This document shows, in pieces, positions 1-12,899 of a stretch of DNA of 64,000 nucleotides. Position 1 is the first letter of the stretch, and each line of letters opens with the position of its first letter. The notes beneath the pieces are model-generated. The model had not been told where the DNA came from, ran no database searches, and saw only the letters and a program-made list of their open reading frames with translations. The stretch comes from Isoetes taiwanensis (lineage: Eukaryota > Streptophyta > Lycopodiopsida > Isoetales > Isoetaceae). Both the position numbers and the translations under genes were made by a program. The stretch is from the NCBI GenBank assembly GCA_021234155.1, contig JAJEKV010000046.1, positions 698,280 through 762,279 on the forward strand. Direction: 5' to 3'.

Positions 1-564
1 TCGTCTTTGAAACCCTAACGCTGCTTTTACAATTTTATGAAATTCGATGCCTTTAGGGTATTCCTGAACAAATTCATGATGCCTTTAGAATGTATTTAAA
101 ATCATTATTTTTTTAAAAAGGATTGTGCCATGATCTCTCCCTAGATTGTGATTGATTAAATCTGCATAAGTATCCATATTTTATTTGAATCATTACTTTG
201 GAATAAACCATTTCAAGCCTTAGAACTTTCTATGATATTTCTTTAGGTATGTTGAAAGAAGAATCATTTAAGGCTATGTTAGTAAAGAACCATACCATTT
301 GGTTGGGTTTGTAGGTTCTAGTGTCAAGATTGAGTTTTTCGCAGGACATAGAAATTGCCATGCAGGGAATTATTTTGGGAGATATTCTTACGTTCTTATT
401 TTAGCACATGAGCAACCTAAGTTTTAGGCGTTTGCGGCTATAAAGTAAACGGATATTTGAGTTACATTTGCCATAGAGGAATTCTAAGGTGGAAGTATAA
501 GGTGTTCTTTTCTTTGTGTAGTGTATAGTAAATCTTGAGACAACTAATATGTCTGTAGCATAAT
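1..564 (+). other. Probable 3' internal region of an LTR retrotransposon, no readable ORF
   Basis: AT-rich sequence with stops in all frames. I see no recognisable protein motif. Its position just upstream of a tandem array, a polypurine tract and an LTR start suggests it is the decayed 3' internal part of that retrotransposon. This is inferred from position only. Confidence 0.35.
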
Positions 565-777
565 AGTTGGACTTGAGAATTTTTAGCCTAACGAGTTGGA
601 CTTGAAAATTTTTAGCCTAAAGGGCTGGACTTGGAAAATTTTTTGCCTAAAGGGCTGGACTTGAACATTTTTAGCCTAAAGGGCTGGACTTGGAAAATTT
701 TTAGCCTAAAGGGCTGGACTTGGAAATTTTTAGCCTAAAGGGCTGGACTTGGAAATTTTTAGCCAAAAGGGCTGGAA
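565..777. repeat. 29-30 bp tandem repeat array, about 7 units
   Basis: Successive units read approximately GGGCTGGACTTGGAAA followed by TTTTTAGCCTAAA. The first two units (GTTGGACTTG) and the last (GGGCTGGAATTG) are the most diverged, and the middle ones are nearly identical apart from the length of the T run. There are no unique spacers between units, so this is a minisatellite and not a CRISPR array. It lies about 90 bp upstream of a retrotransposon polypurine tract, in the usual place for untranslated repeats near the 3' LTR of plant elements. Confidence 0.9.
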
Positions 778-865
778 TTGACTAATTCTGATTATGCAGG
801 TTGTAGCCATGGATTTGGTTGTGCTAATTTTTCATATAATTTCTTGATCGAGGACGATCAATCCC

Positions 866-880
866 GAGAAGGGGAGGAAT
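866..880 (+). promoter_or_regulatory. Polypurine tract of an LTR retrotransposon
   Basis: The purine run GAGAAGGGGAGGAA sits immediately before TGATATGG, which has the TG start expected of an LTR. Just upstream is TCGAGGACGA, a phrase I associate with the 3' end of plant Ty3/gypsy elements. The tract would prime plus-strand DNA synthesis. No reverse transcriptase is readable upstream, so assignment to gypsy is an inference. Confidence 0.6.
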
Positions 881-1750
881 TGATATGGTTTAAGGTTAAT
901 ATCTAATAATGAGTTTTGGAGGGGCAATATGATTAAGCATTAGGCAAAAATCATATAGAGTTAGTATTTATCATGGTTGGGAACAAAAGGCAAAAGGCAA
1001 CGGGCAACCGCGAATCCGCAAAGGCAAAGGCAAAGGCAAAGGCAAAGGCAAAGGCAAAGGCAAAGGCAAAGGCAAAGGCAAAGGCAAAAGGCAGGCCAAA
1101 GAAAGCTAAAGTCGCAGAGACTGCTATAAATAGAACCTGAACTTCAATTGGTAACTGGCTAACCTTTGGTTCGTAACAAGAACCTAAAGACATCAATACC
1201 ATGACAAAAGAAACAAGGTGCTGCGCACGGAGGGTTGCCCTCCATGGCCGGAGGGTGAAGTGGCTTAAATCATAGTTCAAAGTCATATTTTGACAGTCAA
1301 TTCAAAACCATAACCCTCGAACATTTAGAAACGAAATCCTCTCAGAGCCAACTAACTACCTTTATCTTCCAAATGTAGCTAAAGAGTTTAGCAACCTCGT
1401 GAAATAAAGAAACACACTAATTTCTAGAACTATAAAATATACGGGGCTATTTGGGAAAAATATTTAAAATTTAAGGGCATTTTGGGAATTTTAAAAATAC
1501 GAAGGGCTTTTGGGGAATTAAGTCAAGGAAGAAGGGAGCCCCTGAGAAATTGGTGCAACCACACGCATGTAATAGCTGTGGCAAGATCTTCTTTGGCTGT
1601 GAAATCGGAGACCAACCATAATGAGCACATTGTCATTGAAATTCAACGAAAATACCAAATTTCTAATGCTTAATGGCGTAACCGATTTACCGTAAGAAGC
1701 TCAAAATGGAAGTTCTCGGGTCCGAGTCCTAAATCCTCGAATTCCATACA
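881..1750 (+). mobile_element. LTR (3' or solo) following the polypurine tract; right end not resolved
   Basis: Starts TGATATGG directly after the purine tract. It contains a GGCAAA hexamer array (about 1018-1090) and a TATA-box-like TGCTATAAATAGAACC at about 1121-1136, placed like an LTR promoter. The stretch around 1445-1520 has the GGGCATTTTGGGAATTTT phrase seen in many plant LTRs. I could not find a clear CA end or a second copy in the window, so the right boundary is arbitrary. Long apparent ORFs here come from translating the hexamer array. Confidence 0.45.
1018..1090. repeat. GGCAAA hexanucleotide microsatellite
   Basis: About a dozen near-perfect copies of GGCAAA. They lie inside the presumed LTR, upstream of its TATA-like box. 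On the minus strand they translate as alternating Phe-Ala, a repeat artefact. Confidence 0.95.
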
Positions 1751-3619
1751 TCGTGGTCATTATGCACTCTCATCCTTACGATAATATTCTCAACAATGGC
1801 AACAATCCAAAAAGGAGTGAAAATATGTAAAGAACCATCATTCTGCTTAAACGAATGCAACTCGGGCAAACACAAATTTCCAAGGCAAAACCCAATGACG
1901 AGGAATGGGAATAATTTGAGGCAGCGCCCAGGATGCTTATTTGCCTCAAATTTTGCCTCATATCTAACAGTGCTGAGAATATATGGATGCACAAATGACG
2001 TGATCGACTTGCTAACCTCCCCTTCTCGATAGGCTTCAGATGGAAGATGGGAAGGCCTTAACACTCAACTAGATCACCTCCTTTAAAACATAAGACACCT
2101 GATGTTCACCAAGTGTAATAACTGGTTCAAACTACAATAGCAATACCAATATGGCCATTTATTAAGATTTGTTGCCTCAATTCCTTGCCTACTTATTGTC
2201 CCACAACCAAAATGTTACTATTATAATAGATCTTAAATGTCTACTGAGACCATAAAAGACCTTAATGTCCACTAAGAACATAGGGTTGGGAAAACAATTC
2301 ATTTACCAACATAAACTCGTTACCAACATTTACATTTTCTATTTCTACTATGCTTTATCTACCTCCCTTTTTCAAGGATAGATCTTCATTGCAGACACAA
2401 ATGTGGAAAGAAATCTGATTAATTTCAAGTCAACTTTCAACAGGAACCTGTCATGACAATTGAAAGGGATGGCAAGATGAAAAAAAAGAAATCGTGTTTA
2501 ATGATCGTATTCAAAAGATACGTAAATATAAATTAGTCAATGGTAGAAAGAATAGTGAGTATAAAAGAATTGATAGGAAAAAAAATATTCATTTAAATTC
2601 CAATTTATATTCATGGCTATATCCAGAGATTCTAAAAACATTCAAGGATTTAGAGCATTGAGACTTTATTTTCTAATTAGGCTTAAAGGTTTAAGGGTAG
2701 AAAATTGTTAGCGTGCCCTTGTGGGGATAAGAGGGAAAACAACCACACTAGGTAATATTCTCTAATGGACTAAATGCAAATGTACCATAATGTTGACCCT
2801 AAATGCACACACTTTGAAACATGGAAGGCAAACTATGAATTGAGGAGATAAATGCATCTCTTAATAAAGGTTAAGCAAGGATGTCTGCGATGAACTAATA
2901 AACAAACCATCTTATTTAGAAACTCATCTAAAATAATCAGCAAAAAGTTGAAAATTGTTAAATACTTTAACTTGTCCATTTGAATATTAGTGTATGAATC
3001 AAAAGTAGCACATACTGCAAGTAGTCTTTTCAACTTGATAGAAATATGTCATATATACAAACACATACGTGCCACACCTCACTGACATTCTTCAAGATTG
3101 AATTGCATGGGTTGGAAAAATTCCAATTGATGGCACATCTAATTCTGCTGATATTTGCATTATTGAATTTGAATTTATTGAACAGGGCAGTGTAGTTAGT
3201 ATATACTAATGCCAGAATGTCTTTTGAATTTCATAAAATGATTTGAATCGGCCTCATACGCCTTGTGTATTCGAAAGTGAGACCCAGGCTATGCCGTCTC
3301 ACAAGCTTTGAGAATGTTTCAAGCACATGGTCGCTTGGTTTAGATTTCAAACGACTTTCCAACAGTACACAAAATTCCTCACGGTGAGCTTGGATGTGAA
3401 AATTTTGGGAAGCATAAGTTGACCAAGTGCTGCTTGTTTCTATCAATCATCTTCTTTTGACACTGTCTCTTTACGTTTTGAGCTGGTTCGTTCGAAGAAA
3501 TCAACTATTCTACTTTAATAAAATACTTACACCATATGAAACTGGTTCAATTACTTTACAGGAATAAGGTGCTAAAGCTTTGTTCAGCTAGTAAGCTCCT
3601 AGCTGGTAAAGTTGACGTA
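1751..3619. other. No supported feature
   Basis: AT-rich sequence with only short, compositionally random ORFs. I recognise no coding motif, RNA gene or clear repeat here. Confidence 0.5.
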
Positions 3620-3629
3620 AGTTGCTTTC

Positions 3630-3860
3630 ATTCTGGACGCAAATACTTGAATTGACTGTGGATCGTACATTTTCCAGCCCTTGTGATTTCTGGGATATCC
3701 AACAAATATGCCTCAACCTTTGAGAGAGTTTGACTTCCTTTTGAGATGCTCCATAAGTATTGTTGTTGCATAAAACAAAGAATCAAACACCTCAAAATAA
3801 TGGACATCTGGCTTATGAGCATCATGTTTAGTTAGATCCACTATTGGTGCTCTATTCCAA
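3630..3860 (-). pseudogene. Ty1/copia polyprotein fragment (end of integrase core and downstream)
   Basis: On the minus strand, conceptual translation gives KPDVHYFEVFDSLFY, then after a stop IFVGYPRNHKGWKMYDP, followed by a VFASR-like end. This matches the conserved copia order in which a KPDV.HLRVFG segment is followed by the CIFVGY...KGY.LYDP segment and a SRDV box. An upstream trace, NRAPIVDL, fits the NRSPTK box. A premature stop and the lack of catalytic integrase or reverse transcriptase sequence on either side show it is a short dead scrap. Family assignment is firm; boundaries are approximate. Confidence 0.75.
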
Positions 3861-4728
3861 TATATGCTGCTATATGAGTATCATGTCCGCTGCTATGCAA
3901 CAGGAGTACCATCAGAGACAGCAGACGTGAAGCGTCTTCATATTTTGAGAGCAGGGAGAGAATTCACGGGCGTCAACACTATAGATGCACGGACTGTTAT
4001 TGAGGCAGCATATAGCACAAAACAAAGACTCACGTTTCCCATTGATTGTGTCACCTCTAACAAAGATGAATTTTGAATGATCGAGCAGAGGTCCAAATAT
4101 CAACAGCTAATTTGGCAATGAATCACTAACTTTAGAAATATGATTCACCGACCTCCAAAGGTTTCTATAGTAATGTTCAGCAAGCTTGCGTTGCAAACGG
4201 TTCTTCTGTCCCTTATAATTGCATTTTAACCTGCTATTATGCATTATTTTCAAGAAAGAACTAGAATGCAGCCTGTCAACTTGTGCCAAATGCTGAAGAA
4301 AGCTCAGAATATTTTTTATGCAAGGCCCAAACGAGTCAGGGCATAAAGCAGAACAAATGCAGAATAAATGCAGAACAAATGATGAACATACTTGGCTGTT
4401 TTTCTGGAGTTTTCTGTCACGTTGTGCCCAGGTGTAATGGGACATCACAATCCCACAAAAGAATACGCCAGATTCGCTCCAATTTACTGAGTCAGAAAAT
4501 AGGCGTTAGAAACTATGGTTTCAATGCCTTCTACACTTAGAACCAACCTCCTGTATGGTGTATGAAAGATAAGCCAAAAGTGCCATCATGGCAATCTCAC
4601 CGCGACCCGATTATTCGATAATAAATATGTTGTCAAACAAAGATATACTATATCAGCATCATGCTTGCTATCTATGTGAGAACCGCAAACAGCAGACAAT
4701 GAAAGAGCAATATCATCTTCCATAATCG
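3861..4728. other. No supported feature
   Basis: Short ORFs on both strands, none with a recognisable domain. The 3' end of the adjacent methyltransferase pseudogene may once have lain here, but beyond 4729 its expected C-terminal glycine-rich and GDG-type motifs are not readable. Confidence 0.45.
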
Positions 4729-6879
<2,151 letters not shown>

Positions 6880-7064
6880 TTGCTCATTTATGATTGGGGG
6901 TGTCTATGATTTTGAGATGTCAAATACAAGTTTGCCTAAGGTTTTGATGGTATATGGAGCCTCAAACAATTCGCTTAAGATTTTAGAATATGAAATACAG
7001 GTCGAACCTCTATCAAAATAATATCCTAATGAGACTACTTTAACCAATCTAACCAGTGAGCTAA
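6880..7064 (-). mobile_element. tRNA-derived SINE, copy 1
   Basis: Read on the minus strand, it begins with TTAGCTCACTGGTT (A-box-like, about 7064-7051) and carries a B-box-like GAGGTTCGACCTG (about 7010-6999). It then continues through a conserved body (ATATTCTAAAA.CTTA.GCGAA) and a 3' part beginning GAGGCTCCATATACCATC. The A and B boxes are about 40 bp apart, as in a tRNA-type polymerase III promoter. The same sequence occurs in the opposite orientation at 9262-9376, and its 3' part occurs again at 15784-15870. Flanking T-runs lie on its 5' side (7067-7120). Confidence 0.7.
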
Positions 7065-7066
7065 CG

Positions 7067-7122
7067 TGACTTTTTTTTTTTTTTTTTAATATTAAATATA
7101 TGTTTTTTTTTTTTTTTTTTTA
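7067..7122. repeat. Two long poly-T tracts
   Basis: Runs of about 18 and 22 T separated by an AT-rich linker, next to SINE copy 1. They are low complexity and may be remnants of an A-rich tail on the opposite strand. Confidence 0.85.
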
Positions 7123-7799
7123 TAATAACCTATTGATTTGTTTTAGGGATATGGCCTATGTCCATATCAAATCCCCCCTGGAACCCCTTGTTATTTTGCT
7201 ATATATTCATAGTCATATGCATACAATCTCAATGTAGCATCCAGATTATCATTGAGCCTATTTCCAAGTTTGTTCTTCACAAACTCATTGTGGAGAAGCA
7301 TCCCGCATCTTGGACACTTTCCAAAACCATGCAACGCTAGAGTTCTGCAAGTATGAAGTCAGAGATTGCCATGCGCAACAAGCTATTAGATGCAATCTGC
7401 CATATACGAGTCATAGATCCAAACTCTGATGGCTTCTCAAGTTGAGTGAATTGCTTGTACATTGTATCACCAAAAAGACTTGCTTGTGCTTCAGAGTAAA
7501 AATTATGAGCACCTAGTATATTTTATTTTATTAACTATGGGCGATTTTTTAATATAATAATATTTTTATTAATTATTGTATGGGCAATTTTTTTATATCA
7601 AAAATTTTATTAAGTTATATATGGGCAATTTTTTTTTAAATAAAAATCTTAAGCTTATTTTGATGGACAATTAAATTTACAATACAAGTTTAAGTTTTTT
7701 GTTTTTTCGCCTTACTTTTTTCCACAGATTCAATACAAACTATAAACCACAAGTTCAATACAAAACTATAAAATACTCATTAACGAAGCTTATTGGTTG

Positions 7800-8110
7800 A
7801 ATAGACAACTTACTTTCGTTGTACTTGCCAAAAATTGGCGTCACATGAAATATCACCCCCAATGTCTTCCACACCAATTGTTTTCTCTGATGATGATGTA
7901 CCAATTGTTGTTGTGCCTTCTGGATAAACGTTTCTTATGCCTCTTCTTGTACATGCAGATTTCCATAATTCAAATGCCCTGTCATATGGTTTGTTCTGCC
8001 TTGGAGGTTTGCATTTCTTCTGCCATGCTCCTGATTTCTTTCTCTATAACAAGCCTGGTGATTGCATATTGTGAGTCCAAAAGAACAATAAATATTTCAA
8101 ATCTTAATTA
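7800..8110 (-). pseudogene. Decayed coding stretch, unidentified (part 2)
   Basis: The minus strand has protein-like segments in two frames: RLVIEKEIRSMAEEMQTSKA, then KPYDRAFELWKSACTRRG followed by an open stretch rich in G, T, S and D up to DANFWQVQRK and a stop. The change of frame suggests a small indel. The amino-acid composition looks like real protein but I recognise no family. It may belong with the segment at 8783-9018, since both are on the minus strand in the right order. Confidence 0.35.
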
Positions 8111-8287
8111 GCAGATCTTGTTACACCATCCAGCATAACATACCAATTATAAATCGAGGAACAAGATGAACCTAATAGCTTTTACCATCAATTTGGCATC
8201 TACAAACAATCCATGACCTCTTCTAAAGCTTCCTTCGAAAATATATATGTCGTCTTAACATCTGCATCCAACTTAGTATCATAAGCG

Positions 8288-8375
8288 GTGCTACGATTCT
8301 CTGCTTCAAATCTCAAACTTCAGGAGACGGTGCTACGATTCTTTGCTTCAAATCTCAGGAATCAGTGCTCGATGC
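8288..8375. repeat. Short tandem duplication (about 43 bp)
   Basis: The phrase GGTGCTACGATTCT..TGCTTCAAATCTC occurs twice in tandem, with one base different in the middle. Confidence 0.7.
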
Positions 8376-8782
8376 TATCAGAACGCAATCAATGGATCGA
8401 AATCCGGCGGAATTTAAGACTGCATCTACGAAACCTTTGCTTGCCCATTTCTGAGAACCCTAATCCGAGAACCCCTAATTCCAGAAGCCCTATTTCCCTA
8501 ATTTCGAATGGTGATACCGGGATAAGGTATCACCTCAGAAACCTTAACTATTTTGGGCGATTTATTTTGTGATGTATATGTTTAAAAATCATCAATGGGC
8601 TAATCCCTTTTAACAATGTCCATAAATTAATCATATGATGGGCGATTCCCCCCTTTGCAAAGATCAAAATTAATTATATATGGGCGATTGCACCTCTACA
8701 ATATAGAAAATTGATCCTACTAACCTGTCGAATGCTAATCTAAAAATTTAAAATAAATTAGCCCATTTGCGATTAATCGTCC

Positions 8783-9018
8783 TTAATTTTTACTCTGTTG
8801 TGCTTTCAATTTATCATAATCCAATAGCCCATTAAAGCGGACATTAATAAAAGTTTTGTCACAACAAAAATACTTTTCTATTACTGTTGATTTTTCTTGG
8901 AAAGACTTATGAATACTTGCACTTATCCATGTATGTGGAAAAACAATCCCTATAGTGTCCAAAGCATCATTTGATGGAAAACGGGATCGAACCTCATATG
9001 ATAAACCATTTATAGCCT
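8783..9018 (-). pseudogene. Decayed coding stretch, unidentified (part 1)
   Basis: One uninterrupted minus-strand frame of roughly 77 codons, without a start, runs from AINGLSYEVRSRFPSNDALD through IGIVFPHTWI and KYFCCDKTF to a stop at 8783-8785. The RFPSNDALD..GIVFP pattern recalls the C-terminal part of plant hAT-like or TTF-type zinc-finger proteins, where a RFP..D.L.ALGIVYP phrase is common, but that is only a resemblance. A preceding CTGCAG at about 9013-9018 could be a splice acceptor. Confidence 0.4.
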
Positions 9019-9261
9019 GCAGATTGCAACAAAATCCAGTCAGATTGCATACTTGACATTATCACAAAAATTTGATTTTTCAGGAAAAAAAATAAAAAAA
9101 ATTAGAAATGAATATGTAGCACAATAATAGGGGGTTCCATGGGATTTGTTATGGACGTAAAAATGATAATTCCTAAAACCATAGACCCTATCCCTAAAAC
9201 AATTGAATAGGTTATATATATAAAAAAAAAAACCCCCCATAAATTGAAGATAAAAAATAAT

Positions 9262-9376
9262 CATATTTAGCTCACTGGTTATATTGGTCAAAGTAGTCTT
9301 ATTAGGATATTGAGTTATTTTGGTAGAGGTTCGAGCCCTCGTACTTCATATTCTAAAACCTTAGGCGAAGCCATAT
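9262..9376 (+). mobile_element. tRNA-derived SINE, copy 2 (5' part)
   Basis: A box TAGCTCACTGG at 9268-9278 and B box GGTTCGAGCCC at 9328-9338 fit the tRNA promoter consensus. The body through CTAAAACCTTAGGCGAAG matches copy 1 in inverted orientation. It stops at CCATAT (9371-9376), where the TTATTC tail of the minus-strand LINE begins. The missing 3' part is found at 15784, beyond that LINE, suggesting the SINE was split by the insertion. Confidence 0.7.
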
Positions 9377-9570
9377 AAGAATAAGAATAAGAATAAGAAT
9401 GATATTTTATCGTCCACTGAGGCCAAATCTACTATGGACCCATAAGGGCCTTGAAAACTTATTCTTGTCCCAGAGGTTAAAAACCCCACCCGAGAAAGGG
9501 TTTCGAAGGAAAAACTTAAGTGGCATTAAGAATCTTTATCAAAAGCATAAGTATACATCAATGTATATAT
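9377..9570 (-). other. LINE A 3' UTR and TTATTC tail
   Basis: On the minus strand it runs from TGTATACTTATG through TTTTTCCTTCGAAACCC, GGTTTTTAACC and CCTCAGTGGACGATAAAA to several copies of TTCTTA. It is homologous to 35470-35658 and, for the last block, to 61235-61302. A short GC-rich inverted repeat around the GAAACCC..GGGTTTTT phrase could form a stem recognised by the element's reverse transcriptase; that role is inferred. Confidence 0.8.
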
Positions 9571-10549
9571 ACATGTCAGAGGTATGTGCCAGGACATAGC
9601 TGATCTAGCATGTCCAAGTATGATCCCAAAGACCCGTGTAATGTCACATGTAACTGGCGGGCGGCCCAACTCAACTCAAAGTGTGTTTGATCATATGTCA
9701 AGGCAACTTTGAAGGGTATGATTCATCCTCAATGACTCCTATTTGGCAACATTGCCGAGCACCGTGGCTCACCAATCCATCTGCTGCCTCAATTGATGGT
9801 ATTTTATGCGAATGGAGGCAATGAGTCTCGCCTTTCATGGGCAAGTGTATGCGGAGTAGCATTGTGCTCAAATGTGGGATTTATACTGGCCGGGTAATTT
9901 GGCGGGACATGTTCAAAGGGCATTGGCATCCCAAAGCTTGCCGAGGAAGCAAAGCGTCGATATCGCCTCAAGCTAACTTTTGCACACATGCACTGATCAT
10001 CATAAATTCCATCTAGCCATCCATTGAGCCTGTCTGGCGTGGCTCCAACAGCCTTGAGGCGTCTCTTTTATTGACCCGCCTTTTTCATGGGCAAATGTGG
10101 CGGGTAGCATTGAAGAGGCAAGGAACTGGTAGTGTCCATGATATATTGGCAGAATTTTATGGAGTTGACTGAACCCCCAGCCATCCGCTCTCTTTTTCCT
10201 CATAAGGCTTGCACCACCTTATAAGCAAGTCATTCCAATAGCAATATGATCAAGGGCGCCCTATTGAGGCAAGAATCCCTCCTGCGGTGGGTTGATATGG
10301 GGCTTATGGACTTCCACCCCTAGTGCTTTAAAAGAGGACAGCTCTACATTCAAGACCTTGGAACTTCCACCCGTATAAAAGGGCCAGGCTCTACTAGGAC
10401 TGAACGATGGGGGCCCAATCATACAACTCCGCTCTATGACTATTGTTTTGCATTGCATATAGTGCCTTCGACTACCACCTCGTAGCCATATGGATGTGTC
10501 CCAAAGGCATAGTAGAAGGAAAACTCCACTCCCAAATATTTTTGGGATA

Positions 10550-11480
10550 GGGATGCCACTTCCACATTCTGGCCTTGGTACCTCCAGAGGGCCTCGGCTG
10601 ACGTGGAAGATGATATGAAAACCACCTTAGTCTTGGCAGGTTGACGCGCATATCAGCCGCCAAGCAGAAGTGTCCAGGGCATCGATGTCGCATGTCCGCT
10701 GGTGTGTAAGCTAGAGGTCTACATCATCAGCATATATTAACCGTCTGATGATATGATAATAGAGAAGGTGAGCTCCATCACCCCATTAATCAACCGGCTC
10801 TCCAATTGATCAATGTAAAGCCCAAACAATGTTGGGGAGAGAGGGCATCCCCGACGAACCCGATACTACTATCAAATGGTTGGCTTGTCTGCCGTAATCA
10901 ATCTTTAGCATCTTTCATATAGTTCGCCAGACATCGCATTCCCAAATCTACAGGAACCCCCGCCTATTGCAAAGATTGCCTATAGTTTTTCCCAGGCACA
11001 AAGGTCAAACGCCGCAAAATCCACAAAGCAACAATATAGATCCCGACGGGCGGTTCCCCGCTTTTCAATCAGAGTTCGCAACGTGGAAGATGTGGTCAAT
11101 GGTTGAGTGCCGGTCTTGAATCCCGCCTCGGGTGAGGGCCCGCGACTCACTGACCAGATCAGCAACCGCCGCCGAGAATCCCGCTAGTAAGCAAAACACC
11201 AACCGACCATGATTGTTCGGTAATTGGTTGGACAAAGGTGGGGTCACCGCCTTTATAGATGGGAACTACTCAAGCATTGGTCCACTGCAATGAAGCTTTT
11301 CACGCGCCTTGTTGAACAAGGCACAAGATCGGTATTATGGATGGCCCCCCCCCACTTAAGCAATTCTGCCGCATACCATCCAAGTCCGGGCTTTCCCATT
11401 GGCAAGACGCCAGAAGCCTTGTTCCACGTCCCTAATCATGGATTTGCAAGATCGGGCCTTCTGCAAGGGTAATGTTTATG
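10550..11480 (-). pseudogene. LINE A reverse transcriptase domain (broken)
   Basis: Motifs in order on the minus strand: GKARDLDGM (about 11400), the STIDHIF block (about 11090), LYCCFVDF (about 11020; the expected KAFDTV follows in damaged form as AAFDL), RRGCPLSPTLFGLYIDQLE (about 10855-10800) and LIYADDVDL with the catalytic YADD at 10734-10723. These are the fingers, palm A, B and C blocks of a LINE reverse transcriptase, which copies element RNA at a nicked target. Several frame changes interrupt it. The same blocks are present in copy B at 26150-26830. Confidence 0.9.
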
Positions 11481-11879
11481 TGCACCGAGGGTCGTGATAG
11501 CTATTGCAAGTATTGCCTCCACCGCCGGAGTGATATTCCCCGTGGGTCGCATCGCTTTCTAAGAACCCCCTTCGCTGGGTCCCCGGGTGACGCTCCGTGA
11601 GGTAAAAACATTTCCCTTTGATGCGCCTGCAATGTACCGGGTTTTCATAGCTTTAAGGAAGATGTGGTACCGCCTGACCGCATGTGGGCGCAGCGGTGGT
11701 CCGTGGACTTGGCGAGCCGCTTGTGTTCCTTTGCACTCGCATCAAACCATTGATTACGTGGAAGGTTGTGTTCTTGGAGGTCCACAAGTGACGGTTTATC
11801 CTAGCACTCCTCTCGCTTAGCCCCTACACATCACCCTACCGTTGCTCTAGTGTAGGATAATGCAAAATGTCTCCCGGGT

Positions 11880-12790
11880 CATCTATAAGCATCCGGGGCA
11901 TAAGCCCCGTATGTTCATAATCCAATCGGCAATGGGTATGTGAGGAGTTGTTGCAGGGGTTATTGCTGGCCGCCAAGCCAACTTCAAGTAAAGTGGTAAG
12001 TGGTGCGAGTCGATCTCTTCATCCTTATTAGTTGTTCCCCACCGAAAGTTAACTTTGACATGCATATCTGCTGGCCAGCACCAACACATAGTCCACCACA
12101 CTAGATCCCCCACTGTTTTCCACCGCAAAGAAGTGCTCTTGCGGGTGGAAGGCCAGCGTGCAAGTCCATTGCAGATTACCGAGGTCAAAGATACTTTATG
12201 AGCAAAAGCAATCGTAGACCATGGCCCGGCGGTGACTGATTGTCATCGATGTCCGCGGGCCAAACTCCTTGCGGACGCAACCGCAATATATCATCGGGCC
12301 AAGGGATCAAATCTCATGGGGTTGTTCTACCCCTTGCATGCATTGAAGTCTCCAAGGAGTATGACACCGCCCAACCGGGCTTTGCCGGGCCAGAGCGTCA
12401 TCATATAGATCGACATAGGGTCCAAATTATCCACATCCGGAGTGGGTGTGATAGTTGCTACTGCATGTGGAAAGTAGCAGTCGCCACAAAGAGGGGTCTC
12501 GCTATCGCAGCTTTTACACGCACCTGCTGCGTACCACAGTGCAGGTTGTGCTTGTCTTGAACAAGGAGATTGACTGCGCTAGGTTGTTCGGTGTAGCGCA
12601 ACCCCCATGCCCCCGCTTTCCCGGCAATCGTTGAAGATTGAGTAGTGCTGGTATCCTGGCAAGCTCAGGTATCCCGCGGTCCCGTGATGCTCCCATGTTT
12701 CCATGAGGAAGATGAGATCCATGTCTCAAGGCAACTCGAGTTGAGACTATCTCCTTTCGGCCATGGGAAGCCCCGAACAATTCGAAGAGA
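11880..12790 (-). pseudogene. LINE A apurinic-type endonuclease domain (broken)
   Basis: The minus strand shows DMDLIFLMETWEHHG, with the catalytic Glu in the ETW box at about 12700, then LPGYQHYSIFNDCRESGG. GGVILLGDFNACK follows at about 12345, carrying the Asp/Asn pair of the exonuclease-endonuclease-phosphatase fold. A C-terminal HHLPLYLKLAWRP at about 12000 replaces the usual SDH-P motif, with Ser-His-His where Ser-Asp-His is expected. The domain nicks target DNA for target-primed reverse transcription. Frames change several times, so no intact protein is made. Confidence 0.88.
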
Positions 12791-12899
12791 CCATGCGGAG
12801 GCACAATTCCTATTGTTAGCGAGGGGCAACAGTGGGGGATTTAAAGGGCGAAGCGGGGGTGTGAAGTGGAAACTGACACGAGATGCGCGAAAATGTAGG

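Larger units (their letters stand above)
7530..8780. repeat. Degenerate dispersed GGGCGATT / GGGCAATTTTTT motif repeats
   Basis: Short phrases such as ATGGGCGATTTTTT, ATGGGCAATTTTTTT and ATATATGGGCGATT recur near 7538, 7588, 7622, 8552, 8640 and 8682. They are spaced from tens of bases to about a kilobase and alternate with AT-rich filler. They bracket the decayed coding stretch at 7800-8110. What they belong to is unknown. Confidence 0.5.

Noticed and set aside
565-777. CRISPR-like repeat array
   Set aside because: Units are contiguous with no unique spacers, and the window is eukaryotic.
951-1286. 111-codon minus-strand ORF rich in Phe-Ala
   Set aside because: It is created by translating the GGCAAA hexamer array and has no other protein character.
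9262-9340. A functional tRNA gene
   Set aside because: Only A and B boxes are present; the acceptor and anticodon stems do not pair and the sequence is repeated as a SINE.
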